From Saprospiraceae bacterium (GTDB taxonomy: Bacteria; Bacteroidota; Bacteroidia; Chitinophagales; Saprospiraceae), in assembly GCA_016714445.1 (NCBI GenBank), contig JADJNF010000001.1, positions 682,001 to 746,000 on the forward strand: 64,000 nucleotides of DNA. Reading direction: 5' to 3'. Shown piece by piece: positions 28,168 through 36,808 of this stretch; position 1 is the stretch's first letter; the number at the start of each line of letters is the position of its first letter. The notes under the pieces were generated by a model, which saw only the letters and a program-made list of their open reading frames with translations, was not told the origin of the DNA and ran no database searches. Position numbers and translations under genes: made by a program.

Positions 28168-28956
28168 CTATATTTTTATGAGTGTTTCTATTTTGGCTGC
28201 AAAGTAACTACTTTTTTCCGGATATTTCACCATTAATTGCTCATACATTTTTTTTGCATCATCTAAATGTCCTTGAGAAGCAAGTATTTCGGCCAGTGGT
28301 TCTGAGATGATTGCCGAAGATTTTGTGACAGATTTTTTTGCATTTTCGTCAAAAGCCTTTTTTCGAGCCGCTTTTTCTTCCTTTTTTATTTTCTTTTCTA
28401 TATCATCTTTTTTGAAAGAAAGTAACCATTTGGAATATTCAGATATACCTCGATATTCATTCAGTTTAAATTTTTTAACTTTCTTCTTTTTATTTTTTAG
28501 ATAATCATTTGATACAGATATTTCCTCTTCTACTTTTCTCTTAGTCTCAGAATAAATTACTTGAGTACTAATTTCTTCAATGAGATTTTCTTCTTGATCT
28601 GCTATTAACATATCTTGTTCCAAATTTTGATTTAAATTTTCAGCCGACTCAACATTTTCGAATCCTTCAGAAAGTCGATGTTTGGAATCAATACTATTCT
28701 CATTTAAATTATTCAAAAATGACTGATCAAATATTGAAGGTATATTACTATCAGCATTTTTCATGTAATGCATCCAGACCCGATCATTATTTAGAAGCAT
28801 AAGTTGCTGACTTTCATAATCAGACATCTTTTTTGCCAGCAACATCCTATAAGGTGTAGCAAAAGGAGCATTAGATATTTCATCTTCAATGTCTGATACA
28901 CTTAGAGTATCCAACGAAAACGGTTCAAGAAAATATTTGGACAGATTATTTATCAT
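28168..28956 (-). CDS. TPR-containing protein upstream of secG
   Basis: This is a 262-residue cytoplasmic protein. The middle is highly charged, acidic at about residues 90-150 and then lysine-rich at about 160-215. The last 45 residues form one clear TPR-like pair, L-A-E-I-L-A-S-Q-G-H-L-D-D-A-K-K-M-Y followed by Y-P-E-K-S-S-Y-F. I place the start at the ATG at 28956, not the upstream in-frame ATG at 29049, because a TACCTTTG promoter element lies between them. A TPR gene of this kind commonly sits next to secG in Bacteroidota. No function is known. Confidence 0.74.
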   Translation of the reverse strand: MINNLSKYFLEPFSLDTLSVSDIEDEISNAPFATPYRMLLAKKMSDYESQQLMLLNNDRVWMHYMKNADSNIPSIFDQSFLNNLNENSIDSKHRLSEGFENVESAENLNQNLEQDMLIADQEENLIEEISTQVIYSETKRKVEEEISVSNDYLKNKKKKVKKFKLNEYRGISEYSKWLLSFKKDDIEKKIKKEEKAARKKAFDENAKKSVTKSSAIISEPLAEILASQGHLDDAKKMYEQLMVKYPEKSSYFAAKIETLIKI

Positions 28957-28965
28957 ATGGTTGCG

Positions 28966-28973
28966 CAAAGGTA
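28966..28973 (-). promoter_or_regulatory. -7 promoter element for the TPR-secG operon
   Basis: On the minus strand this reads TACCTTTG (TAnnTTTG) only 9 bases before the ATG at 28956, with a TTG about 23 bases further upstream. The transcript would start almost at the start codon, which fixes that start. Confidence 0.6.
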
Positions 28974-29064
28974 AAAAAAGATGTGAAAAATGTGTGCAAT
29001 GCTCAAAAATAAGAAAAAAAATACCTTTTCCATTTTTTTTTTGTAACATGCTATCAGGTAATTT

Positions 29065-29481
29065 TCACCCAACAATCATTACTGTCAATCGTGAAATACA
29101 AATCAAATGATTTTTTTCATCGAATATTTCAGTATTCCAAACATGCAAAGTTTTGCCCAATCTTACCGGTCGGGTAATACTATACACTACTCCATCTCTG
29201 GCAGCTTTTAAATGGTTGGCATTAACTTCGATGCCAACGATACTTTTGTTGGGGTCACCAATCACTAACCAACTCGCCATACTACCTATAGATTCAGATA
29301 ATGCTACTGATGCCCCACCGTGCAAAAGACCCATGGGTTGTTTTGTCCTATAATCAACCGGCATCGATGCTTTCACAAAATCATCACCAAATTCAGTGAT
29401 CTCTATACCAAGAGTTTCTACCAAAGTGCCTTTATTAAAATTATTGATGACTTCCACAACGGGTTTTACATTCCAAATCAT
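29065..29481 (-). CDS. PaaI-type hotdog-fold acyl-CoA thioesterase
   Basis: This 138-residue enzyme is of the hotdog thioesterase superfamily, which hydrolyses acyl-CoA thioesters in the cytoplasm. It has the characteristic central helix segment G-L-L-H-G-G-A-S-V-A-L-S-E-S, containing the HGG motif and the acidic residue that activates water, and a later G-I-E-V-N-A-N-H-L strand. I use the ATG at 29481. The frame continues upstream to 29628 but would add a hydrophobic 49-residue extension unlike the family and would overlap the divergent transporter gene. The length of 138 fits PaaI-like enzymes. Confidence 0.87.
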   Translation of the reverse strand: MIWNVKPVVEVINNFNKGTLVETLGIEITEFGDDFVKASMPVDYRTKQPMGLLHGGASVALSESIGSMASWLVIGDPNKSIVGIEVNANHLKAARDGVVYSITRPVRLGKTLHVWNTEIFDEKNHLICISRLTVMIVG

Positions 29482-29490
29482 ATTTAATCC

Positions 29491-29498
29491 TACTTTTG
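29491..29498 (+). promoter_or_regulatory. -7 promoter element for the cation-efflux gene
   Basis: TACTTTTG matches TAnnTTTG and lies 44 bases before the ATG at 29543. It sits inside the 61-base gap between the divergent thioesterase and transporter genes and rules out the longer transporter frame beginning at 29396. Confidence 0.55.
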
Positions 29499-29542
29499 TA
29501 CCAGAAACAAATTGTGAGACCAAAAAGTTATTTAAAATCAAT

Positions 29543-30532
29543 ATGCTAAACAGCATCGGTAGAAATAAGATAAATATCCAAAAGGCCATCTTTGTCGGTG
29601 GAATAATACTTTTTGTGATCAAGGTCATTGCTTTTTATATTACCAATTCAGTGGGTATACTGTCCGATGCCCTTGAGAGTACTGTCAACATCATCACAGG
29701 TTATATTACCCTAAAAAGTCTACAATTTGCTATAAAACCAAGAGATGACGATCACCCATACGGACATGGGAAAGTAGAGCTGATTACCGCATCAGTAGAA
29801 GGGATTCTGATAGGTGTCGCAGGTATCATGATTATTTTTGAAGCTGCATCCAGATTAGGAAGACCTCCTGAAGTACTTAAACTTGACTGGGGAATTATAC
29901 TCATGTTATTTACAGCAGGGGTCAACTATATGATGGGTAGTTATAGTATAAGGCAAGGAGTATTGAATAAATCAGTTGCTCTGGTATCTGGTGGAAAACA
30001 TTTAATATCCGACACTTATACCACTATAGCGCTCATCGGTGGATTATTTGTTTTTTATTTGACCGGATACCAGTGGGTAGATAGTGTTATGGCCATATTA
30101 TTTGGTATATTTATTCTTTACACTGGCTACACCGTTCTTAAATCTACAATAAATGGGCTGATGGATGAGGCTGATGTTGATGTGCTCAATATATTGGTGG
30201 ATACGATTACTCAAAAGAGGCGATTGACCTGGATTAATATACACAAATTAACGTATCTTAAATTTGGGCACGTTTCTCATGTAGATCTGCATCTTACCTT
30301 ACCCTGGTATTTTAATATGAATGAAGCAAATAAAGAAATCGTCATACTTAAGGATATCATCAGAAAAAATCTACCGGAAGATGAAATAGATATTTCTATC
30401 CAAAGCGAGCCCTGTACAAGTAGAATGTGTGGTAATTGTAACTTACCATGTATCCATCGGACTTCAGACTTTAAAGAGTCAAGGGTATGGACCACTGAAC
30501 AAATCACAGGTAAAAACATTTTTAGTTTATAA
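29543..30532 (+). CDS. Cation diffusion facilitator family transporter
   Basis: This 329-residue proton-driven efflux transporter for divalent metals sits in the inner membrane. About six transmembrane helices are visible. The first metal-site motif N-S-V-G-I-L-S-D-A-L-E-S is in helix 2. The D-D-D-H-P-Y-G-H-G-K-V-E signature follows at about residues 72-83, and the second site K-H-L-I-S-D-T-Y-T-T is in helix 5. The tail ends with a cysteine cluster, C-T-S-R-M-C-G-N-C-N-L-P-C, which is not typical of the family and may bind metal. The chosen start gives a normal N-terminus. Confidence 0.87.
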   Translation: MLNSIGRNKINIQKAIFVGGIILFVIKVIAFYITNSVGILSDALESTVNIITGYITLKSLQFAIKPRDDDHPYGHGKVELITASVEGILIGVAGIMIIFEAASRLGRPPEVLKLDWGIILMLFTAGVNYMMGSYSIRQGVLNKSVALVSGGKHLISDTYTTIALIGGLFVFYLTGYQWVDSVMAILFGIFILYTGYTVLKSTINGLMDEADVDVLNILVDTITQKRRLTWINIHKLTYLKFGHVSHVDLHLTLPWYFNMNEANKEIVILKDIIRKNLPEDEIDISIQSEPCTSRMCGNCNLPCIHRTSDFKESRVWTTEQITGKNIFSL

Positions 30533-30563
30533 ATGTAATTTTTTCAACTTAATCTTTACAGTT

Positions 30564-31145
30564 ATGTATGATATAGAACCCTGGTGGGGATGGCGGGATG
30601 AATATACAGCCGAAAATGATAGTAAAACTCCATTTTTCCGAAAAAGTTATGACGAATTTAAATTCACCAACCAGATATACAATTACTTTATACATCCCCA
30701 ATGGGATTATTTAGGGTCCGAGACTCTTTATGGAAAAATTTTGTATGTAGACTATAAAAGACATTTTGCATTAATTGAGCTGATTGGTGAATGGAATGAT
30801 TGTATTACCAATGACAGTATGTTTATAAAAAGGGATCTGGCAGATTTTCTTATTAAAAACTACATCAGTAAATTTGTTATTTTTTGTGATAATGTTTTAA
30901 ATTTTCATGGGGATGATGATTCTTACTATGAAGAATGGTATGATGACGTAAAGGATGACCGTGGATGGATCTGCCTGATCAATACATTTGATCACGTAGC
31001 AACAGAAATGAACAGATACAGATTACATCAATACCTAAATTTTGGACCTGAATTTAATGATTTTAATTGGCGAACGCAAAAACCTGCTTATATTGTCCAG
31101 GAATTAGAAAATATTATGAATAACCAGCAAAAGAAATTGCTATGA
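30564..31145 (+). CDS. Conserved acidic protein of unknown function, coupled to era
   Basis: This 193-residue cytoplasmic protein has no signal or membrane segment. It is acidic and aromatic-rich, beginning M-Y-D-I-E-P-W-W-G-W-R-D-E-Y, with a central L-I-G-E-W-N-D-C-I-T-N-D stretch and a later F-H-G-D-D-D-S-Y-Y-E-E-W-Y-D. Similar proteins seem familiar in Bacteroidota, but I know of no function. I use the ATG at 30564 rather than the longer frame from 30429, which would run back into the transporter gene. Its stop overlaps the era start as ATGA, so the two are probably translationally coupled and may work together in ribosome assembly. Confidence 0.76.
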   Translation: MYDIEPWWGWRDEYTAENDSKTPFFRKSYDEFKFTNQIYNYFIHPQWDYLGSETLYGKILYVDYKRHFALIELIGEWNDCITNDSMFIKRDLADFLIKNYISKFVIFCDNVLNFHGDDDSYYEEWYDDVKDDRGWICLINTFDHVATEMNRYRLHQYLNFGPEFNDFNWRTQKPAYIVQELENIMNNQQKKLL

Positions 31146-32041
31146 CTCCACATAAATCAGGATTTGTTAATATTATTGGCAATCCAAATGTAGGTAAATC
31201 AACCCTGATGAATGCATTGGTAGGAGAAAAAATGTCTATCATCACCAGCAAACCACAAACTACCAGACACCGGATATTTGGTTTGCTGAGTGAAGATGAC
31301 TATCAGGTCGTGTTTTCTGACACTCCGGGTATTATAGATAAACCCATTTATGGCATGCAGAGTTCTATGAATAAATTTGCCTTCTCTTCATTTGAAGATG
31401 CAGATATTATTTTATTCATGACGGATATTTTTGAAAAATATACCGGAGAAGAACCCGTGATCAATGCGCTCAAACATGCAGAAGTTCCTAAATATCTTAT
31501 CATCAACAAAATTGATATAGACAAAGAAGATAAAGCAGATGATGTATCAAAATCTTGGGAAGATCTGGTCACTTTTGATGAAGTATTTTTTATCTCGGCT
31601 GATAAAAAAACCAATGTTGATAACTTATTAAATAAAATATTGGCTGATTTGCCTGAAGGTCCACCCTACTACCCTAAAGATGAACTTTCAGATAAAACAG
31701 AACGTTTTTTTGTATCAGAAATAATCAGGGAAAAAATTTTGACCTTATACAAACAAGAAGTTCCTTATTCTTGTGAAGTATCTGTGTCAAGATTTAAGGA
31801 GGAAGTCAAAAATGATGCGCCACTACTTATGATCTATGCGGATATATATGTGGATAGAAAATCTCAAAAGCCTATCATCATTGGAAAAGGCGGGGATGCA
31901 ATAAAAAAACTGGGCATTGCGGCAAGATTAGAAATTGAGAATTTTTTTGGCAAACATACCTATCTTGACCTTAACGTTAAAATAAAAGAAAACTGGCGCA
32001 ATGATGAACGCATGCTAAAACATTTTGGGTATGAAGAATAA
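31142..32041 (+). CDS. era: GTPase Era
   Basis: This 299-residue GTPase binds 16S rRNA and helps mature the 30S ribosomal subunit. The P-loop GNPNVGKST is at residues 12-20. Switch I T-T-R-H-R-I-F-G, the D-T-P-G motif and the N-K-I-D base-recognition motif follow in order. The C-terminal KH domain shows I-I-G-K-G-G-D-A-I-K-K-L-G near residue 243. The length and order match Era. Its start overlaps the stop of the preceding unknown gene by four bases. Confidence 0.96.
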   Translation: MTPHKSGFVNIIGNPNVGKSTLMNALVGEKMSIITSKPQTTRHRIFGLLSEDDYQVVFSDTPGIIDKPIYGMQSSMNKFAFSSFEDADIILFMTDIFEKYTGEEPVINALKHAEVPKYLIINKIDIDKEDKADDVSKSWEDLVTFDEVFFISADKKTNVDNLLNKILADLPEGPPYYPKDELSDKTERFFVSEIIREKILTLYKQEVPYSCEVSVSRFKEEVKNDAPLLMIYADIYVDRKSQKPIIIGKGGDAIKKLGIAARLEIENFFGKHTYLDLNVKIKENWRNDERMLKHFGYEE

Positions 32042-32160
32042 AATCATTAATTATAAATGTGATAATCAGCATATTACAATTTGAACAATAAAAATCCTCT
32101 CATAAATTTTTATTATTTCAGTACTTTGTATTACCTTAGTGTCCGTTAAATAAAGTGAAC

Positions 32161-32310
32161 ATGTCAAAGTATAGAGTTAAAGCATCTCCCAAAAAAAATA
32201 CCATTACAGCACAGGACGTAAAGGAAGAAAGAAAGTTTTTCAAAGTAGCCATTGTGGTAACATTATTGGTGATATTATTGATATATCTGGTTTTCAATTA
32301 CCTTTTGTAA
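32161..32310 (+). CDS. 49-residue single-pass membrane protein
   Basis: This small frame runs from an ATG to a TAA. The N-terminal 30 residues are lysine-rich (M-S-K-Y-R-V-K-A-S-P-K-K-N). They are followed by one strongly hydrophobic helix (V-A-I-V-V-T-L-L-V-I-L-L-I-Y-L-V-F) and a short C-terminal end, the positive-inside pattern of a single-pass inner-membrane peptide. A strong terminator follows 24 bases after the stop. It sits between era and the broken metalloprotease gene. I do not recognise the family. Confidence 0.62.
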   Translation: MSKYRVKASPKKNTITAQDVKEERKFFKVAIVVTLLVILLIYLVFNYLL

Positions 32311-32333
32311 TTTAGTAATACTATTTTTTTATT

Positions 32334-32389
32334 AAAAGCACCTGATAAAGCGACTTATTATGCTATTTAAGTTGCTGTCAGGTGCTTTT
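32334..32389 (+). terminator. Rho-independent terminator after the 49-residue gene
   Basis: AAAAGCACCTGA (32334-32345) pairs with TCAGGTGCTTTT (32378-32389). Inside the loop AGCGACTT pairs with AAGTTGCT, extending the stem, and a T-rich run follows. Confidence 0.78.
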
Positions 32390-32419
32390 ATATTTTATGT
32401 TAATTTTAAACCAATTCAA

Positions 32420-32875
32420 ATGAAAAGCAATTTCAACATAATAATAATCATTTTAAGCATTTTTACAAATTTAGTAACGGGTCAATCTTATCAGGGTTTC
32501 TATAATTTTGAATTTGATGAGACCACGGGAAAGTTGCTATTTACAGTAGATAAACTTAATCAGGATTTTCTTATGGTGAATGCTTTCGGCACCGGTCTTG
32601 GCTCAAATGATCTGGGCATAGATCGGGGCAAGCTCAATGATATACGGGTAGTCCGGTTTGAGAAGCATGGAGATAAAATTTTACTCATTCAACCTAATTT
32701 AGGATTTAGGGCTATTTCCAACAACTTACATGAAGTCAATGCAGTAAATGAAGCTTTTGCAAAATCAGTAATTTTTGGATTTAAAATCGAAAAGAAAGAT
32801 AACAATAATTATATCATTGACATATCTTCATTGCTATATGAAGATTTAAATCTGGTAGCCAATATCCTAAAATAA
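32420..32875 (+). CDS. N-terminal fragment of the broken zinc metalloprotease
   Basis: This fragment of about 151 residues ends at the premature TAA. It holds the signal peptide (ending near V-T-G-Q) and the first part of the DUF5117-like beta-rich domain, including F-G-T-G-L-G-S-N-D-L-G-I-D-R-G. It lacks the catalytic domain and is not expected to be active alone. The start is the ATG at 32420, whose product begins with a proper signal peptide. Confidence 0.55.
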   Translation: MKSNFNIIIIILSIFTNLVTGQSYQGFYNFEFDETTGKLLFTVDKLNQDFLMVNAFGTGLGSNDLGIDRGKLNDIRVVRFEKHGDKILLIQPNLGFRAISNNLHEVNAVNEAFAKSVIFGFKIEKKDNNNYIIDISSLLYEDLNLVANILK

Positions 32876-32917
32876 GCTAAACAAGGAACTTATAAATTAG
32901 AAAAGAGTCGATGTGCT

Positions 32918-34774
32918 TTGTATTTTGACAATATACATGCATTTCCAAAAAATGTTGAATTTGAAACTATCATGACATTAACCGGAGAAGCTACCGGTAA
33001 CTACATCAAAAGTGTCACTCCAACACCAGAAGTTGTGACTTTCAGACAGCATGTTTCTTTTATAGAATTGCCCGATGAAGGTTACTCCCCAAGGAAATTC
33101 CATCCTGAAAGCGGTTATTTTTACACCAGCTATTTTGATTATGCAACACCTATTCATTCGCCGATAGAAAAAAAATTTATTGTAAGACACAGATTAGAAA
33201 AAAAATATCCTGAACAGAAGGTAAGTGAAGCAAAAGAACCCATCATATATTATATTGACCCAGGATGTCCGGAACCCATAAAGTCAGCACTTATGGAAGG
33301 TGGTAGATGGTGGAATCAGGCCTTTGAAGCCGCTGGATTTAAAAATGCGTTTGATGTCAGAGAGTTACCCGCAGGAGCGCACGCACTGGATGTTCGATAC
33401 AATATGATACAATGGGTACATCGAAGTACAAGGGGTTGGTCTTACGGATCAAGCATAACGGATCCCAGGACCGGCGAGATTTTAAAAGGTCACGTTTCTT
33501 TGGGATCTTTACGTGTAAGACAGGATTTTTTAATTGCCCAGGGATTGCTGTCACCATATAAAAATAATGATGAGAATCACCAGGACATGACTAAAATGGC
33601 ATTGGACAGGCTTAAACAACTTTCTGCTCATGAGATTGGTCATACGATAGGATTGGCACATAATTTTGCAGCCAGTACCAATGATTTGTCATCTGTCATG
33701 GACTATCCACATCCTTACGTCACTTTAAATCAGGATGGTAGCATGAATTTTACTAAAGCCTACGACAATAAAATTGGGATCTGGGACAAAAGAGCCATCA
33801 TGTATGGATACGCCACCTATAAAAATGAAAATGAAGAAAAAGATGGATTGAATAAAATCATAAATGAAAATCACAATATGGGACTTCGGTTTCTAACAGA
33901 TGAAGATGCGAGAAGCCTGGGAAGTGCTTCTCCTGTAAATCATTTATGGGACAACGGATCAGATCCAATCACCGAACTTGACCGGTTGATGGCTTTACGC
34001 GCAGTTGCAATGTCTAAGTTTGGACTCAATACCATTCCTTCAGGAACACCATTATCTGAATTGGAAAAAATATTTGTTCCTCTATATTTTATGCATAGAT
34101 ATCAGGTCGAAGCAGTAGGCAAACTTATCGGGGGTATTGAGTATAGTTATGCGGTAAAAGGATTTGGTAAAATAGACCCGCTTAAACCTGTAGCAGATGA
34201 CAAACAAGAACAGGCTTTGAATAGTTTGCTTGGACTGTTGAATGAAAAAAATCTTGTAATCCCCGACCAAATAACTCAATGGTTATATCCACCCGCTTAT
34301 GGTTATGCCAGAAATCGTGAAAGTTTCCCTACATCTTCTTCCCCCGGGTTTGATAGTCAAAAGGTTTATGAAAGTGCAGTCGGTCAGATCATAGATATAT
34401 TATTGCAACCGGAACGGTTGAACAGATTGGCAAACCAAAAAAAACTGACACCTTATCTTAAGAAAATATATTCTACACTAGCTGAAAACCCAAATTCAGA
34501 CATCATCCGGCAGACTGCACAGATTCAATATTTGTCCAGACTTCTGGCATTAAGTATTGCTGAAAACAGCAGTCACATCCTAAAAGCCAGCATTACTGCA
34601 GAGTTAAACATCTATATAAAAAATTGGTTTAGTGCTGATAAAGAAAGTGTCCATGAGCAATATATGCTTAAATTGCTGGCTATGACGCCGGAACAAATTA
34701 AGGAAATAAAGTTACCGGTGATTTCGGCGTTGCCCCCGGGAGCTCCCATTGGAAGTTGTGGTATGGATTATTGA
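32918..34774 (+). CDS. C-terminal fragment of the broken zinc metalloprotease, catalytic part
   Basis: This part carries the whole catalytic region: zinc-binding H-E-I-G-H-x-x-G-L-A-H-N near residue 240 of the fragment, the following S-S-V-M-D-Y Met-turn, and the DUF4953-like C-terminal half. The frame is open from 32876, directly after the premature stop, and the first possible start codon is a TTG at 32918. A product begun here would lack a signal peptide and stay in the cytoplasm, so it is unlikely to be functional unless the stop is read through. Confidence 0.6.
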   Translation: MYFDNIHAFPKNVEFETIMTLTGEATGNYIKSVTPTPEVVTFRQHVSFIELPDEGYSPRKFHPESGYFYTSYFDYATPIHSPIEKKFIVRHRLEKKYPEQKVSEAKEPIIYYIDPGCPEPIKSALMEGGRWWNQAFEAAGFKNAFDVRELPAGAHALDVRYNMIQWVHRSTRGWSYGSSITDPRTGEILKGHVSLGSLRVRQDFLIAQGLLSPYKNNDENHQDMTKMALDRLKQLSAHEIGHTIGLAHNFAASTNDLSSVMDYPHPYVTLNQDGSMNFTKAYDNKIGIWDKRAIMYGYATYKNENEEKDGLNKIINENHNMGLRFLTDEDARSLGSASPVNHLWDNGSDPITELDRLMALRAVAMSKFGLNTIPSGTPLSELEKIFVPLYFMHRYQVEAVGKLIGGIEYSYAVKGFGKIDPLKPVADDKQEQALNSLLGLLNEKNLVIPDQITQWLYPPAYGYARNRESFPTSSSPGFDSQKVYESAVGQIIDILLQPERLNRLANQKKLTPYLKKIYSTLAENPNSDIIRQTAQIQYLSRLLALSIAENSSHILKASITAELNIYIKNWFSADKESVHEQYMLKLLAMTPEQIKEIKLPVISALPPGAPIGSCGMDY

Positions 34775-34933
34775 GTATAATTACTAATCTTTGAGTCTAT
34801 TTATTTATCATTTATCGATAAAATATTGCCATTTTCAATAGACTACTAAGATTTCAATATATGTTTTTGATCATGCTTACTTAAAACGTAAAATGTTTTT
34901 AGTAACATTTAACATAAAACCAGTGTATTTATC

Positions 34934-35377
34934 TTATTCCTCACCCCGGAGTCTTTTATCCTGTCTTTGTGCCAGTTTTACAAAAAACTTGATCAGATTG
35001 ACAATAGACAGAAATACAAGATAACCAAAGGTTAAGACGAAATACAGCCACCTTACTGAACCCGCATCATTGATGGAAACGCCACTGATACCCCACGCAA
35101 TACAGCCCCCTATTACAAGCAGTCCTGCAAAACTAATAATGGATTGCCCCCAGTATTTATTACCATCTACCGCAGCAAAACTCAACACACTATTGACTAA
35201 TGCAAAAAACAATATCATCCCGCAAAGTACGACCCAGGGCATAATGTGTTCTGTAGATGAATAAGGTGGTGATGGCATCAAGCCTGATATGCCCATAAGC
35301 ACAATGGCAAGTACTAAAACTGCCCCAAACTGTAGAAAAGGAGAAATCTGTCTGTCAAGAATTGATTTATTTTCCAT
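34934..35377 (-). CDS. Four-helix membrane protein, unknown function
   Basis: This 147-residue inner-membrane protein has four predicted transmembrane helices, about residues 13-30, 45-65, 77-97 and 108-130, and a charged C-terminal tail (R-Q-D-K-R-L-R-G-E-E). I use the ATG at 35377; one codon earlier is a TTG. I do not recognise the family. It lies between the broken metalloprotease and the dipeptidase, with gaps on both sides and no evident promoter element. Confidence 0.68.
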   Translation of the reverse strand: MENKSILDRQISPFLQFGAVLVLAIVLMGISGLMPSPPYSSTEHIMPWVVLCGMILFFALVNSVLSFAAVDGNKYWGQSIISFAGLLVIGGCIAWGISGVSINDAGSVRWLYFVLTFGYLVFLSIVNLIKFFVKLAQRQDKRLRGEE

Positions 35378-35447
35378 CAAAGAAGTATTATATCTGATAA
35401 AAGAAAAATTCCGCCAAATTGTTTTTTAGGATAATAAAATGATCCGA

Positions 35448-36668
35448 CTATTTTGCATTTTTCAGCACTTTATTCCATACACGGAACAAATTACCTCCAC
35501 ACATTTTCTCAATATCTTTATCTGAATAACCACGTTTTAGCAAAACATATATCAAATTGGGATAATCGCTTACATCTTTAAGGCCTTTGGGGAGAGAGTC
35601 TCCTACCCCATCATAATCTGAACCAAAACCAACCTGTTCAACGCCTGCAAGTGAAACAATATGGTCAATATGGTCTGCGACTTTATCAAGATCTGAATAT
35701 ACTTTTGGATACTGCTTCTGAAAACTTTCTTTAAATATTTTACCTTCATCAGAATCTTCTATAATGCCTTTTTCAACCATTAAGCTCTGATAAACGGTTC
35801 TTAGGCTGTCATTGTAAGGATCTATGGTACCGTCCAGAAAAGAAGATCCAAAATTCACCATAATCACGCCACCATTGATCTTCATCATACGAATCATATC
35901 GTCACTCATGTTACGTTCAAAACCGGGAGTAAACTTCCTGCAAGATGAATGTGACGCAATAACCGGTACTTTTACATGTCTGATGGTCTGATAAAAAGTA
36001 CTATCAGATACATGTGAAATATCAACCATGATACCATTTTTTTGCATTTCATCTAAGGTACGATATCCATAAGGACTAAGTCCATTCCAGGTGCGAGTGG
36101 TATCATATGATGAATCACATATCTTGTTGTCTTTGGCATGAGTAAGTGTAATATATGATATTCCTCTGTTTTTGAAATATGAAATCAGAGAAAGGTCATT
36201 TTCTACCGGTGCTCCATTTTCCATTCCCATGGGTAAAGCAATTTTTCCTGCTTTTTTGGCTTTGATGATGTCTTTTGGGTTCCTTGCAATGGCAAAATAT
36301 TGCGGTTGGTTTTTTGCTATATACTCGACCATATTGATCAGACTGTCTGCCAGTTCTCGTGCACCACCTTCAATCTGAAGCTTGGAAGGGATATAAATAG
36401 ACATAAAAGGAGCATCCAAACCACCTTTCTTTGCACGAACAAAGTCAAAATCACCTGTATTGGTTTGATAGGGAATACCCAGATATTCTTTTTCAAGTCT
36501 GAAATTAGATATTTTCAAACGGTAAGGTAGGTCTACGTGACCATCAGCAATTATGTACTTTTGGGCGAGATATAAAGCATGTTTTTTTAAATCAGGGTTT
36601 TCTGTGTTTACCTGACCATTTAAGTAAATAAACAAAAACAAAACTGGTATGCATAATATAAATCTCAT
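35448..36668 (-). CDS. Secreted M19-family (membrane) dipeptidase
   Basis: This 406-residue zinc dipeptidase has a signal peptide (about 1-18). Metal-ligand motifs of the renal-dipeptidase family are present: the A-D-G-H-V-D-L-P start of the barrel near residue 41, the glutamate in P-M-G-M-E-N-G-A-P near 148, M-V-D-I-S-H-V-S near 215, A-S-H-S-S-C-R near 240, and G-F-G-S-D-Y-D-G-V near 348. It should cleave dipeptides in the periplasm or outside the cell. It has its own promoter 31 bases upstream and no operon partner. Confidence 0.9.
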   Translation of the reverse strand: MRFILCIPVLFLFIYLNGQVNTENPDLKKHALYLAQKYIIADGHVDLPYRLKISNFRLEKEYLGIPYQTNTGDFDFVRAKKGGLDAPFMSIYIPSKLQIEGGARELADSLINMVEYIAKNQPQYFAIARNPKDIIKAKKAGKIALPMGMENGAPVENDLSLISYFKNRGISYITLTHAKDNKICDSSYDTTRTWNGLSPYGYRTLDEMQKNGIMVDISHVSDSTFYQTIRHVKVPVIASHSSCRKFTPGFERNMSDDMIRMMKINGGVIMVNFGSSFLDGTIDPYNDSLRTVYQSLMVEKGIIEDSDEGKIFKESFQKQYPKVYSDLDKVADHIDHIVSLAGVEQVGFGSDYDGVGDSLPKGLKDVSDYPNLIYVLLKRGYSDKDIEKMCGGNLFRVWNKVLKNAK

Positions 36669-36699
36669 ATTGAATTTTACATTTGACGTTTAAATAATC

Positions 36700-36707
36700 A
36701 AAAGTAA
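36700..36707 (-). promoter_or_regulatory. -7 promoter element for the dipeptidase
   Basis: On the minus strand this reads TACTTTTG (TAnnTTTG), 31 bases upstream of the ATG at 36668. Confidence 0.55.
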
Positions 36708-36808
36708 ATGAAATTCAACCAGAAAGAAACAATTATCAAAATAATTTACCTAAATATTCCTTTTGACAAATGTAAAAATAATTTCAAAAGCCAACTATAA
36801 CAAATGGT

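Larger units (their letters stand above)
32420..34774 (+). pseudogene. Zinc metalloprotease (DUF5117/DUF4953 type), broken by one stop codon
   Basis: One continuous reading frame runs from the ATG at 32420 to the TAA at 34774, except for a TAA at 32873-32875. The frame either side reads A-N-I-L-K-stop-A-K-Q-G-T-Y-K-L-E-K-S, which aligns as one family member without any shift. Residues 1-22 are a signal peptide and the first 150 form the DUF5117-like region. The metzincin site A-H-E-I-G-H-T-I-G-L-A-H-N is near full-length residue 403, and the protein would end in P-P-G-A-P-I-G-S-C-G-M-D-Y. About 784 residues would be made without the stop. No other lesion is visible, so the change is recent, is an assembly error, or is read through. 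Confidence 0.78.

Noticed and set aside
28957..29049. 31-residue extension of the TPR protein before secG
   Set aside because: A TACCTTTG promoter element lies within it, so it would not be on the transcript.
29396..29542. Longer N-terminus of the cation-efflux protein
   Set aside because: It would overlap the thioesterase gene and begin upstream of the promoter element at 29491; the family N-terminus starts at 29543.
29482..29628. 49-residue N-terminal extension of the thioesterase
   Set aside because: It is hydrophobic, unlike hotdog thioesterases, and is the antisense of the transporter start region.
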